NCBI RefSeq assembly: GCF_052119425.1
Contig: NZ_JBQKFH010000007.1
Location: forward strand, 11,020-75,019
Length of the DNA stretch: 64,000 nucleotides
Source: Enterococcus_E cecorum_C
Lineage (GTDB): Bacteria; Bacillota; Bacilli; Lactobacillales; Enterococcaceae
Reading direction: 5' to 3'
Shown: positions 1-8,279 of the stretch, piece after piece
Layout of the letters: the number at the start of each line of letters is the position of its first letter
Numbering within the stretch: position 1 is the first letter of the stretch
Made by a program: the position numbers and the translations under genes
The notes under the pieces: generated by a model
What the model saw: the letters and a program-made list of their open reading frames with translations, nothing else
Told to the model about the DNA's origin: nothing
Database searches by the model: none

Positions 1-66
1 ATTGCCCATTCATTGATAAGAATGATTACCCTATGAATATACTGACTTTTCCTTTAAATGTCAAAC

Positions 67-1155
67 CTATCTGAAAAATACCCGACAAACCATCTGTGCT
101 TGTCTAGTGATTTGCGTTAAGGTGTAGTCTTTATCCATCGCCTGAGCTAACGGGACCAACTGCGAATGGATGCTAAAACTGGCCAAAAGTACCTCTGACA
201 TTTGCCCCAAATCTTCACCTAAAGCCCCACATAGCGCAATTGTAGGGACCTGGTATTGGTTGGCTATCTGTGCCACACCAAATGGAACTTTACCAAAAGC
301 GGTTTGTGCATCCATCTTACCCTCGCCAGTAATCACCAAATCAGCACCGGCAATATGGGTGGCTAATTGCGTCAACTCACTGATTTTTTGAAAGCCTGGC
401 GTAATTTGACCGCCTAAAAGCACCAAAGCACCTCCAAGCCCGCCTGCAGCTCCAGTCCCAGGAATTTGCTGCAAATCAATGCCTTGTGTTTGCTTAAGAA
501 AATCAACTATTCTTTGTGCTTGTTTAGCCTGTTCATTCAAATAAGTCGGATTGCCCCCTTTTTGCGGACCAAATATTATACTAAAACCCGAACGTCCGGC
601 ATAAGGATTGGTCACGTCGGATAAAATCGTCAGCTGCACCTGGCTAAAATCTGCCATCTCGCTAAAATCTAGCTGCGAAAAAGCCATCAAATCCGCGCCC
701 TTCACACCTAAACCCGCCAAGAGCCCCATCCCGCCATCAGAAGTCCCACTACCGCCTAGACAAATGATGATTTCAGTGACCTTGCGTTTCAAAGCATCTA
801 ATAATAATGCCGCCAAGCCAAATGTACTGGCTCGTTGAATCGTGTCCATGCTTGGAGTAATTTTATCAATGCCGACTACTTCTGCCACCTCAATTACCGC
901 GATATCTTGACTCAATAAATAGTTGGCCGTGATAGGACGGTTTAATAAATCCACCGTGGCCACTTGGATGAATTCACCGCCTAATGCCTCATAAATCGCC
1001 TGCATACTTCCTTCGCCACCATCGGCAATCGCTTGGCAAGTCACGCTTATTTGCGGATTATATTGTGCAATGCCTTGTTTGACCGCTGCATTTAATTCTG
1101 CACTCGTCGCACACCCTTTATATGAATCAATCGCCACTACAACTTTTTTTACCAT
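67..1155 (-). CDS. Glycerate kinase, GarK/GlxK family
   Basis: A 362-aa protein close to the usual 370-380 aa of the family that phosphorylates D-glycerate with ATP to 2- or 3-phosphoglycerate in the cytoplasm. It opens with the family signature VVVAIDSYKG, has the glycine-rich stretch GGSGTSDGGMG near residues 134-144, and carries LVITGEGKMDAQTAFGK near residue 275, all typical of the GarK fold. It stands alone on the minus strand, separated from jag by 526 bp of palindromic non-coding DNA, so it is not part of the rpmH-jag operon. Whether the product is 2- or 3-phosphoglycerate cannot be told from sequence. Confidence 0.93.
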   Translation of the reverse strand: MVKKVVVAIDSYKGCATSAELNAAVKQGIAQYNPQISVTCQAIADGGEGSMQAIYEALGGEFIQVATVDLLNRPITANYLLSQDIAVIEVAEVVGIDKITPSMDTIQRASTFGLAALLLDALKRKVTEIIICLGGSGTSDGGMGLLAGLGVKGADLMAFSQLDFSEMADFSQVQLTILSDVTNPYAGRSGFSIIFGPQKGGNPTYLNEQAKQAQRIVDFLKQTQGIDLQQIPGTGAAGGLGGALVLLGGQITPGFQKISELTQLATHIAGADLVITGEGKMDAQTAFGKVPFGVAQIANQYQVPTIALCGALGEDLGQMSEVLLASFSIHSQLVPLAQAMDKDYTLTQITRQAQMVCRVFFR

Positions 1156-1681
1156 CGCTATGTTCCTTTATCATTTATAATTTCTTCAAGGCTTCCCGAG
1201 CTGCCTCACAACTTAGATTTACAACCTAATGAACGGTGTTTGGCAGCTAGACATTGTGAAATTCGCCCTCCCACTTGCAAAAATCTCCTTTCATCCGATT
1301 TTCGCAGTGGTAGGTAAGCACACGAATTTCTTCATGTCTTCCCAAGCTACCTCACAACCTTGATTGACGGTGTAAATCGACTAGCTACTTCGGCGTATAA
1401 GCCACCCCGTCTGGGAAAGTCTTAACTTTTGGGACTTTCCCGACGTGTTGGACAAACTTATCCTTATCGGTATCAATCAACTAAATACTCGGAAAATTCA
1501 CCCTACTGCTTAAGAAAATCTCCTTTCATCCGATTTTCTAAGCAGTAGGTAACACATGAATTTTCTCGTATTTGCCCAAGTTGATTGATATCCTTTTGCT
1601 CGTAGCTGATCAAGTCGATTTACAACCTTATAAAAAAACGAGTATGTGCCTACATTCTTGCCACATACTCGTCATTGTTTT
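1156..1681. repeat. Non-coding block with three large palindromes
   Basis: No gene is visible here. Hairpin 1 (about 1268-1314) and hairpin 2 (about 1502-1549) have different stems but the same apical loop TCCTTTCATCC flanked by AAAATC/GATTTTC. Both sit inside longer imperfect inverted arms, about 1200-1365 and about 1469-1595; in the second, TATCAATCAACT at the left returns as AGTTGATTGATA at the right. A third hairpin at 1408-1445 pairs GGGAAAGTC with GACTTTCCC. The phrases around CCTCACAAC recur at about 1206 and 1351. This looks like a tandem or degenerate array of palindromic elements; function unknown. Confidence 0.6.
1631..1674 (-). terminator. Rho-independent terminator of the jag operon
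   Basis: Read on the minus strand just after the jag stop, an 11-bp perfect stem (ACGAGTATGTG pairing with CACATACTCGT) is followed by a run of seven T. It ends the rnpA-yidC-jag transcript and separates it from the palindromic block. Confidence 0.85.
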
Positions 1682-2479
1682 TTATAAAGTTTTCACTGGT
1701 TCAACCACTAAATAACGATAAGGTTCATCGCCTTCTGAATGGGTTTGAACATATGGCACGTTGCTTAAAGCCGCATGAATTTGTTTTCTTTCAAAAGCTG
1801 GCATTGGCTCTAAGAAAACTGGACGTTGACTGCGTTTGACTTGTTGTGCGGTACGATCAGCCAAACGTTTCAAAATCGCTTGACGTTTTTCACGATAATC
1901 CCCCACATTTAAAACAACAGATAATTTATTTTTAGCGATGCGGTGAACGTAAACTTGCACCAAATATTGTAACGCATTTAAAGTCTTGCCGTGTTTGCCA
2001 ATTAAAATCCCTTGTTTTTTCGTATCTAATTGGAAAATCACTACACCATCTTCGCGTTTCATACGTACTAAAGCAGGTGCCCCTAATTTTTGACTTACTT
2101 CTGTCACATAGATAGCCACTTTTTTCAAGGCTTCTTCATCGCTTAGACCATCGTTTTCCAATGTTTCTTGGCTAGGCGCTGCATTTTCCTCAACTTCTTC
2201 AACGGCTACTTCTGCAGTTTCTTCTTGTACATTTTCTTCAGGAGTCTCCGTCATGACTTCTTTGATTTCTTCAACGATTTTTTCTGGTACCACTACTTCT
2301 TCTGTAGTTTCAGACACAACTGGCTCGATTTTGACTTGGGCATTTTTGCGGCCCATTCCTAAAAAGCCTTTTTTCCCTTCATCGATGACTTCAATGGCTA
2401 CTTGCTCTTTGCTTAATCCTAAATCTTTTAAACCAATTGCAATTGCTTCATCTACCGTCGTTCCTACATAAACTGACAT
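1682..2479 (-). CDS. jag: RNA-binding protein Jag/KhpB (SpoIIIJ-associated)
   Basis: A 265-aa cytoplasmic RNA-binding protein. The N-terminal Jag_N domain (about residues 1-50, with GKKGFLGMGRKNAQV) is followed by an acidic Glu/Val-rich linker (about 55-110), a KH domain with GKHGKTLNALQYLV (about 160-175) and a C-terminal R3H domain whose signature Arg-X3-His is seen in ERKQIHAAL. It lies 12 bp after yidC, the usual partner order. Family knowledge links KhpB to cell division and elongation control with KhpA; that role is inferred here. The acidic linker is longer than in B. subtilis Jag, as is common in lactic acid bacteria. Confidence 0.95.
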   Translation of the reverse strand: MSVYVGTTVDEAIAIGLKDLGLSKEQVAIEVIDEGKKGFLGMGRKNAQVKIEPVVSETTEEVVVPEKIVEEIKEVMTETPEENVQEETAEVAVEEVEENAAPSQETLENDGLSDEEALKKVAIYVTEVSQKLGAPALVRMKREDGVVIFQLDTKKQGILIGKHGKTLNALQYLVQVYVHRIAKNKLSVVLNVGDYREKRQAILKRLADRTAQQVKRSQRPVFLEPMPAFERKQIHAALSNVPYVQTHSEGDEPYRYLVVEPVKTL

Positions 2480-2491
2480 ATGAAAGCCTCC

Positions 2492-3307
2492 TTATTTTTT
2501 CAATTTCTTCTTCATCGCTTTTTGTAAGGCACGTTTTTTCGCCCGTTCAGCACGAATTTTTTCCTCGCGCTCTTTTTTGATTTTGAATGGATTATTAATC
2601 AATAACGTTTGCACCACTTGGAAAGCATTGGAAACCGCCCAGTACAAGGCAACCCCACTGGCCAAGTTCACACCCATTGCTAAAATCATCAACGGCATGA
2701 AGTACGTCATAATCTTCATACTTGGATTTGACTGCACTTGGCTCATGCTTGAAAGATACATACTACCAAATGTAAAGACTGCCGCTAAGATCGGTAAAAT
2801 GTAGTACGGGTCTTTTTGTCCGAGATGCAACCATAAAAATTCGCCTTGTTGTAAAGCCGGCACACGTGATAATGCTTGCCACAATGCCGTTAAGATTGGC
2901 AACTGAATGAGTAATGGCAAACATCCAAGATAAGGATTCGCACCATTTTCGGAATATAGTCTTGAGGTTTCTTCACGTAATTTATTTTGCGTTTCGATAT
3001 CTTTAGACGCATATTTTTCTTGCAGTGCTTTTAACTGTGGCTGCAATTCTTGAACTTTTTGCATGCTCTTCATTTGCATACTCATCAATGGGAATAATAA
3101 CAAACGGATAATCAAGGTAAAGATGATAATCCCCATTCCCGTATTGCCAAACGAAAGAAACTCAATCGCCTTAGCAAAATAATAAACAATATAACGGTCC
3201 CAAATGCCGGTACTATTGACACTGACTTCACTTGTCCCACAAGCACTTAGGAATAATACCATTGCTGCTAGACTCGACAGCAATATCATGCGCTTACTTT
3301 TTTTCAC
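2492..3307 (-). CDS. yidC: Membrane protein insertase YidC/OxaA (lipoprotein)
   Basis: A 271-aa insertase that places proteins in the cytoplasmic membrane, alone or with SecYEG. The N-terminus has a lipoprotein signal with lipobox LSAC (Cys at about residue 23), then hydrophobic segments near 58-78, 128-150, 172-192 and 205-235, and a Lys/Arg-rich C-terminal tail that binds ribosomes. The Gram-positive form without a large periplasmic domain is expected at this length. It lies between rnpA and jag, the standard place for the spoIIIJ paralogue. Confidence 0.96.
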   Translation of the reverse strand: MKKSKRMILLSSLAAMVLFLSACGTSEVSVNSTGIWDRYIVYYFAKAIEFLSFGNTGMGIIIFTLIIRLLLFPLMSMQMKSMQKVQELQPQLKALQEKYASKDIETQNKLREETSRLYSENGANPYLGCLPLLIQLPILTALWQALSRVPALQQGEFLWLHLGQKDPYYILPILAAVFTFGSMYLSSMSQVQSNPSMKIMTYFMPLMILAMGVNLASGVALYWAVSNAFQVVQTLLINNPFKIKKEREEKIRAERAKKRALQKAMKKKLKK

Positions 3308-3343
3308 TCAATTTTTTCCACCCTTCATGCAATTTAACACATC

Positions 3344-3697
3344 TTATGCGTTATTTTCTTCTTGATAAATTTTGGCAAGTTTTAACACATGCTTCAAATT
3401 GGAGTAAATCTCAGCAGATGGCAAGTCCGCACAACTCGCCCTGGCAATCACGATAAAATCGATATCGCTTCTCAACTGATCTTTCATTTGATAAATACTC
3501 GCACGAATTTTTCGCTTCACCGCATTTCTTGTGACCGCATTGCCGACTTTTTTACCAACGGATAGGCCGACACGAAAATGAGGCTGCTCTGGTTTTTCGA
3601 TAAAATAAACCACAAAGCGACGATTCGCAAATGAAGCACCTTGATTAAAAACCCTTTGAAATTCGGATTCTTTCTTCACTCGATACGATTTTCTCAT
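3344..3697 (-). CDS. rnpA: Ribonuclease P protein component
   Basis: Protein subunit of RNase P, which removes the 5' leader of pre-tRNAs together with the rnpB RNA. The basic protein shows the RNR signature region GNAVTRNAVKRKIRASI and the N-terminal KKESEFQRVFNQG motif. I chose the ATG that gives MRKSYRVKKESEF (117 aa) because it matches the family start; a TTG five codons upstream (3712) sits nearly against AAAGGAA and would add five residues. The gene is 37 bp from yidC and 106 bp from rpmH. Confidence 0.95.
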   Translation of the reverse strand: MRKSYRVKKESEFQRVFNQGASFANRRFVVYFIEKPEQPHFRVGLSVGKKVGNAVTRNAVKRKIRASIYQMKDQLRSDIDFIVIARASCADLPSAEIYSNLKHVLKLAKIYQEENNA

Positions 3698-3789
3698 AAT
3701 TCGTCTAATCAATTCCTTTTTTTCTTACTCACTTGACTATTCTAACATATTTTATAGACAATCTTCATCCTATTTATGTAAAAATGGGC

Positions 3790-3818
3790 AAAAAAAAACC
3801 ACTGTGTAATCCAGTGGC
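3790..3818 (-). terminator. Terminator between rpmH and rnpA
   Basis: On the minus strand, directly after rpmH, a CCACTGG/CAGTGG stem is followed by nine T. It would let rpmH be transcribed more than the downstream rnpA-yidC-jag genes, so rnpA probably depends on read-through or on its own weak promoter (a TG-extended TAGAAT lies near 3735). Confidence 0.75.
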
Positions 3819-3953
3819 TTAAGCAGCTAAAACTTTTCTGCCTTTACGACGACGGCTAGCTAATACGCGACGACCGTTTTTAGTACTCATACGTTTACGG
3901 AATCCGTGAACTTTTTGACGTTTACGTTTGTTTGGTTGATAAGTTCTTTTCAT
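3819..3953 (-). CDS. rpmH: 50S ribosomal protein L34
   Basis: A 44-aa, very basic protein of the large ribosomal subunit, beginning MKRTYQPNKRKRQKVHGFRK and ending with RRKGRKVLAA, which matches the near-invariant L34 sequence. A strong GGAGGTG ribosome binding site precedes the ATG. Its place between dnaA/oriC and rnpA is the classical bacterial order. Confidence 0.97.
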   Translation of the reverse strand: MKRTYQPNKRKRQKVHGFRKRMSTKNGRRVLASRRRKGRKVLAA

Positions 3954-4141
3954 ATTTTACACCTCCAAAAAGAGTCTTTTTCTGCTATTTATACGACATA
4001 CTAACTCAGTATAACGAGTCAAACGCCATTTTGTCAACTAAAATTTGAGTTTTACGCTTGAAAATTTCTCAAAATCATTACTTATTTAGAAAAAAATGTT
4101 TTTTCATTCTTACCAAATAAAGACAACGAATTCCTTATAGT

Positions 4142-4513
4142 TTATCCACATTTTCGTGATTTGCTGTGAATCCTCTGTGTATTTACTTTTTTCCACAAGC
4201 TAAAAATCCCCAGTCTTATCCACCACTTTTCCACAGAGCCACAGGTGTGGATGAATTTATTCAAGGTGTGGATAGTTTTTGTGGAAAAGTATCTCTTCCT
4301 TTTGCGCCCCTTCACTTCATGATTGAGGATAACTTTGTGCAAAACTCCCGACCTCACTCATAATATCCACAAAGTTTTATCTTTTGTGGATATCTTTTTG
4401 TGCTTTTTGCGTATAAAGTTTTACACAGATTACAATTCTGTGAAAAAAAGATAGAAATTCGCGCTAGACTGTGGAAAACTTGCCGTGAAAATGTTAAAGT
4501 ATAGTTATCCACA
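4142..4513. other. oriC: oriC, upstream DnaA-box cluster
   Basis: The rpmH-dnaA spacer is AT-rich and holds many 9-mers close to the DnaA box TTATCCACA. Perfect boxes are at 4142-4150 and 4505-4513. One-mismatch boxes are at 4216-4224, 4246-4254 (reverse), 4267-4275 (reverse), 4363-4371 and 4385-4393 (reverse). The pair at 4363-4373 and 4383-4393 forms a perfect 11-bp inverted repeat. This cluster next to dnaA is expected to act both in initiation and in DnaA autoregulation. Open reading frames in the stretch are not credible genes. Confidence 0.85.
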
Positions 4514-4558
4514 ATTTATCGGGGTCTTTGCGCCCAATTTTAGTGAGGAGGTTTTGTC

Positions 4559-5893
4559 ATGCCTTCTTTAAATGAACTTTGGACACAGCTACAAAAAATT
4601 TATAAAGATGAGATGAGTACGGTGAGTTACAACACCTGGATTGAAAGTGCTCATCCTATTTCATTTGAAGGTAATGAACTATTAATTGAAGTTCCGAGTG
4701 CTTTACATAAAAAATATTGGGAAGACAATTTAGCGGGAAAAATCGTTGAAACTGGCTATCTATTATATGGTAGCGAGGTCATTCCTAATTTTTTGCCAGC
4801 CGATGAAAGACGTCAGCAAAAAACACAAGAGGCACAGCAAAAAACAGAGAAAAAGGAACAAAACAAACAAAAAACACTCCTAAATCCGAAATACACCTTT
4901 GATACCTTTGTCATCGGGAAAGGCAACCAGATGGCCCATGCAGCAGCCTTAGTCGTAGCCGAAGATCCAGGTTCGATTTATAATCCGCTGTTTTTCTACG
5001 GAGGTGTCGGTTTAGGGAAGACGCACTTGATGCACGCAATTGGCCATCAAATGCTGTTAAAACGCCCAAATGCCAAGATTAAATATGTCAGCAGCGAAAA
5101 TTTCACCAACGATTTCATCTATTCTATTCAAAAAAATCGCATGGAAGAATTTCGGAATGAATATCGCACCGTTGACCTGCTTTTAGTCGATGATATTCAA
5201 TTTTTGGTCAATAAAGAGGGCACCCAAGAAGAGTTTTTCAATACTTTTGAAGAGCTTTACCGCAATAACAAGCAGATTGTCCTCACTTCAGACCGTCTGC
5301 CAAATGAAATTCCGACCTTGCCAGAACGTTTGGTATCGCGCTTTGCCTGGGGATTATCCGTAGACATTACGCCGCCGGATTTGGAAACCAGAACCGCGAT
5401 TTTGCGTACCAAAGCCGAGGCCGAAAACTTAGAAATTCCAGATGATACCCTTAGCTACATCGCCGGTCAAATCGATTCGAACATCCGTGAATTAGAAGGA
5501 GCCTTGGTGCGAGTACAAGCTTTTGCGACAATGCAAAATGCGGATATCACCACCAGTTTAGCCGCTGAAGCCTTGAAAGCACTGAAAAATAGCCAGCCAT
5601 TAACCCAGGTAACGATTCAAGACATTCAAGAGCAAGTGGCGAAGTATTATCATGTACAAGTCAAGGATTTGAAAGGCAAAAAACGGGTCAAAACCATCGT
5701 CGTACCAAGACAAATTGCGATGTATCTAGCCCGCGAATTAACCGATCATTCTTTACCAAAAATCGGAGCAGAGTTTGGCGGCAAGGATCATACCACCGTC
5801 ATCCATGCGCATGAAAAGATTCAGCAGCTTCTTGGCAGTAATACCCAACTACAAGAAGAAATCGCCGAAATCAAAAATGCACTCAATGGCTAA
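4559..5893 (+). CDS. dnaA: Chromosomal replication initiator DnaA
   Basis: A 444-aa AAA+ ATPase that binds DnaA boxes and opens the origin. Domain I is residues 1-80, a Gln/Lys-rich linker is about 83-105, domain III has Walker A GGVGLGKTH (about 148-156) and Walker B LLLVDDIQFL (about 207-216), and domain IV ends with the DNA-binding signature GGKDHTTVIHAHEKI. Length matches Bacillus DnaA. Start chosen at ATG after TGAGGAGG. DnaA boxes on both sides make this a bipartite origin. Confidence 0.98.
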   Translation: MPSLNELWTQLQKIYKDEMSTVSYNTWIESAHPISFEGNELLIEVPSALHKKYWEDNLAGKIVETGYLLYGSEVIPNFLPADERRQQKTQEAQQKTEKKEQNKQKTLLNPKYTFDTFVIGKGNQMAHAAALVVAEDPGSIYNPLFFYGGVGLGKTHLMHAIGHQMLLKRPNAKIKYVSSENFTNDFIYSIQKNRMEEFRNEYRTVDLLLVDDIQFLVNKEGTQEEFFNTFEELYRNNKQIVLTSDRLPNEIPTLPERLVSRFAWGLSVDITPPDLETRTAILRTKAEAENLEIPDDTLSYIAGQIDSNIRELEGALVRVQAFATMQNADITTSLAAEALKALKNSQPLTQVTIQDIQEQVAKYYHVQVKDLKGKKRVKTIVVPRQIAMYLARELTDHSLPKIGAEFGGKDHTTVIHAHEKIQQLLGSNTQLQEEIAEIKNALNG

Positions 5894-6045
5894 TGTGGAT
5901 AATTTGTGCGCAAGATTTAAAGTTGTCCACAAGTTTTCCACAGTGGATAAGCTTTATATTTCAAGGTTTTAGCCCTAGTTTTCCACAATAGTAACAAGCC
6001 TACTACTACTATTACTTTATATTTAATTAATATAATATAAAATAA
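5894..6045. other. oriC: oriC, downstream DnaA boxes, DnaA-trio and unwinding region
   Basis: Between dnaA and dnaN lie a perfect reverse DnaA box (5894-5902) and near boxes at 5923-5931, 5934-5942, 5942-5950 and 5979-5987. They are followed at 6000-6017 by CTA CTA CTA CTA TTA CTT, the complement of the repeating 3'-GAT-5' DnaA-trio known from B. subtilis. Directly after comes an almost pure A/T stretch (about 6012-6043), the probable DNA unwinding element. Order box-trio-AT tract is the same as in the Bacillus basal unwinding system. Confidence 0.85.
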
Positions 6046-6081
6046 GCGTACCAGATTAATAGAAAAGAGGATTTTCAACTG

Positions 6082-7212
6082 ATGAAAGTAACCTTAAATA
6101 GAAGCGTCTTTATGCAAGAATTACAAACCGCATTAAGAGCCATCCCAGGAAAAGCAACCATGCCAATCTTAACTGGGGTCAAAATGGAACTTACCCCTGA
6201 TGGTATCTACTTAACAGGTAGCGATGCGGATGTCTCTATTGAAACCTTTTTAAGTAAAGAGAGTGAAAAAGCCCAAATGCAAATTGAGCAAACGGGTTCT
6301 GTTGTAATACAGGCGAGATTTTTTAATGAAATCGTGCGTCGTTTGCCAGAAGATACGTTAACGATTGAATTATTAAGTAACCAACAAGTCAGCATCACCT
6401 CAGGAGAAGCGAATTTCGTGGTGGCTGGTTTAAGTGCCAGTGAATATCCACAATTACCGGAAGTTTCTAGCGCGACACCATTGAAATTGCCGATTCCATT
6501 ATTAAACCAAGTGATAGCCGAAACCGTATTTGCAGTCTCAACCCAAGAAACACGCCCAATTTTAACTGGGGTACATTTTATTTTAGAAGAAAATCAATTA
6601 ACAGCTGTAGCAACGGATTCTCATCGCCTAAGCCAACGTGTCATTCCATTAGAAGAAGCAGCTGCCAACTTTGATATGGTTATTCCAGGTAAGAGCTTAG
6701 TCGAATTGTCTCGTAGTTTGCCTGAACATGAAGAATTTGTAGAAATTTCCATTATGGATAATCAAGTGATGTTTACAACCAGTACGATGAAATTCTACTC
6801 ACGCTTATTAGAAGGCAATTATCCTGATACGCGTCGTTTGATTCCTACTAATTTTGAAACGAGCATTACTTTTAACGGACCACAATTTTTACAATCCGTT
6901 GAACGTGCTTCTTTGCTATCTAATGAAGGTCGTTATAGCATTATTCGCCTATCAATTACCAATGAAGGCGTGATGTTATATGGTCGCTCTCCGGAATTAG
7001 GGAAGGTAGAAGAACGCTTATCTTATGAAAAAGTCGAAGGAGAACCGCTAGAAATTTCCTTCAATCCAGAATATATGAAAGCTGCCTTACGCGCGTTTAA
7101 AGACAGCCAAATCGTGATCCGCTTCTTATCTGCGGTCCGTCCATTTATCTTAGAACCAGCAGAAGACAACGGCAACTTCGTCCAACTCATCACACCCGTC
7201 CGAACGAATTAA
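6082..7212 (+). CDS. dnaN: DNA polymerase III beta subunit (sliding clamp)
   Basis: A 376-aa ring-forming processivity clamp with three repeated clamp domains of about 120 residues. Typical pieces are the N-terminal KVTLNRSVFMQEL, the TDSHRLSQR motif near residue 185 and the C-terminal PVRTN, which matches the clamp C-terminal VxPxR pattern. An AAGAGG ribosome binding site precedes the ATG. It follows dnaA across the origin and ends at a strong terminator, so it is not linked to recF here. Confidence 0.97.
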   Translation: MKVTLNRSVFMQELQTALRAIPGKATMPILTGVKMELTPDGIYLTGSDADVSIETFLSKESEKAQMQIEQTGSVVIQARFFNEIVRRLPEDTLTIELLSNQQVSITSGEANFVVAGLSASEYPQLPEVSSATPLKLPIPLLNQVIAETVFAVSTQETRPILTGVHFILEENQLTAVATDSHRLSQRVIPLEEAAANFDMVIPGKSLVELSRSLPEHEEFVEISIMDNQVMFTTSTMKFYSRLLEGNYPDTRRLIPTNFETSITFNGPQFLQSVERASLLSNEGRYSIIRLSITNEGVMLYGRSPELGKVEERLSYEKVEGEPLEISFNPEYMKAALRAFKDSQIVIRFLSAVRPFILEPAEDNGNFVQLITPVRTN

Positions 7213-7264
7213 TCAAAGGATGTGAGCCGGGTCGGTCAGCTACGAGTTTAGAAGTAAATAAAGA

Positions 7265-7312
7265 TAAACCCCAACTACGCTAAGCATCAAGCGTGTAGTT
7301 GGGGTTATTTTT
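7265..7312 (+). terminator. Terminator after dnaN (first of two near-identical copies)
   Basis: AACCCCAACTACGC pairs with GCGTGTAGTTGGGGTT around a TAAGCATCAA loop and is followed by a T run. The same element, with one base change in the loop side, recurs at 8059-8104 after the toxin-antitoxin pair. Confidence 0.9.
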
Positions 7313-7342
7313 TATAGGGTTGAATAAACACAAAAAGAATTA

Positions 7343-7383
7343 GGATATTTATCATTGGATATTTATCATAATTATGCTAAAAT
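7343..7383 (+). promoter_or_regulatory. Promoter and likely operator of the toxin-antitoxin pair
   Basis: TTGGAT (7355-7360), a 17-bp spacer and TAAAAT (7378-7383) with an extended TG form a good promoter. Two direct copies of GGATATTTATCAT (7343-7355 and 7357-7369), 14 bp apart, overlap the -35 box. They are the obvious candidate for antitoxin autorepression. Confidence 0.7.
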
Positions 7384-7405
7384 CAGGGGAGAGGAGTGAT
7401 TTATT

Positions 7406-7675
7406 ATGAATCTTATTAGACCCGTTTCTGATTTAAGAAATAATTTTGCTGATATTTCAAAAACAGTACATGAAACTGCTCAACCCGTCTTTCTGACAAA
7501 AAACGGTTATGGTGACATGGTTGTTTTAAGTATGGAGGCATTTGAAAACTTACAACTTGAAAGTGAAGTATACTTTAAGCTACAGGAAGCAGAAAAAGAG
7601 GCTGAACTAACAGATAAGCGTTATTCTTCAAAAGAGGTTTTAAAGGCGATGAAGGACGCTATTGGAGGAGAATAA
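7406..7675 (+). CDS. Type II antitoxin, Phd/YefM-RelB family
   Basis: An 89-aa antitoxin. The N-terminal RPVSDLRNNFADI is the Phd/YefM DNA-binding opening, followed by PVFLTKNGYGDMVVLSMEAFENL, the usual second strand and helix; the C-terminal acidic/Lys-rich tail would bind the toxin. A GAGAGGAG site precedes the ATG. The toxin gene begins one base after its stop. The module sits between dnaN and an MFS gene where neighbouring origin genes would be expected, so it is probably an insertion. Confidence 0.9.
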   Translation: MNLIRPVSDLRNNFADISKTVHETAQPVFLTKNGYGDMVVLSMEAFENLQLESEVYFKLQEAEKEAELTDKRYSSKEVLKAMKDAIGGE

Positions 7676-7676
7676 A

Positions 7677-7988
7677 TTGTATAAATTAGAATATCTGCCT
7701 ATAGCAAAAAAAGATATGGTTGAAATAGTTCAGTATATTAGTAAAGAGTTACAAAATCCTGAAGCAGCTACTCGTTTGGCTATGAATCTGACTGAAGCAG
7801 CAGAAAGTTTGCTTACTTTTCCATATTCAACTCCAGTTTACCAACCAATTCGCTCTGTGAAACATGAGTACCGAAAGATTTTGGTGCAAAATTACTTGAT
7901 TTTTTACTGGATTGATGAAGAAAAAAAGTTAGTAACAATTGCTCGAGTTATTTATGCAAAACGAAATTATAATAGATTATTAGATTGA
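7677..7988 (+). CDS. Type II toxin, RelE/ParE family
   Basis: A 103-aa toxin with the RelE/ParE layout: YLPIAKKDMVEIVQYI at the start, then an alpha-hairpin, then YRKILVQNYLIFYWIDEE and VTIARVIYAKRNY at the end with conserved Arg. RelE members cut ribosome-bound mRNA, ParE members poison gyrase; sequence alone does not decide which, although the KILVQNYLIFY core fits the RelE/YoeB side. I chose the TTG at 7677 because GGAGGAG lies 6 bases before it; a longer frame would start inside that site. Confidence 0.88.
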   Translation: MYKLEYLPIAKKDMVEIVQYISKELQNPEAATRLAMNLTEAAESLLTFPYSTPVYQPIRSVKHEYRKILVQNYLIFYWIDEEKKLVTIARVIYAKRNYNRLLD

Positions 7989-8058
7989 TTCATTTGAATA
8001 CTTGAATAGAAGTAACATAACTTGTTCAGTCATATTTTAAGTATGATTGACTATCAAA

Positions 8059-8104
8059 TAAACCCCAACTACGCCAAGCATCAAGCGTGTAGTTGGGGTT
8101 ATTT
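8059..8104 (+). terminator. Second copy of the dnaN-type terminator
   Basis: Nearly the same sequence as 7265-7312 (stem AACCCCAACTACGC / GCGTGTAGTTGGGGTT, loop CAAGCATCAA). Its T run is interrupted (TTATTTGATA), so it is weaker. Two copies bracket the toxin-antitoxin pair. Confidence 0.8.
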
Positions 8105-8212
8105 GATATCCAGCATTATGAATGCGTTTTTTCAAGATAGTGTTTGAAAAAAGTAGTTATGAGAGCTAAAAGATACTGTCGCGATAGATTTACTTATTTT
8201 GCAAATTTTATC

Positions 8213-8241
8213 TTGTATTTGGAAATAAAATATGTTATCCT
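8213..8241 (+). promoter_or_regulatory. Promoter of the MFS gene
   Basis: TTGTAT (8213-8218), 17-bp spacer, TATCCT (8236-8241) with an extended TG, about 40 bp before the MFS start. Confidence 0.55.
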
Positions 8242-8279
8242 TTTGAAACATTAAAAAAAAGTGAGAAGAAGGTGAAAGA

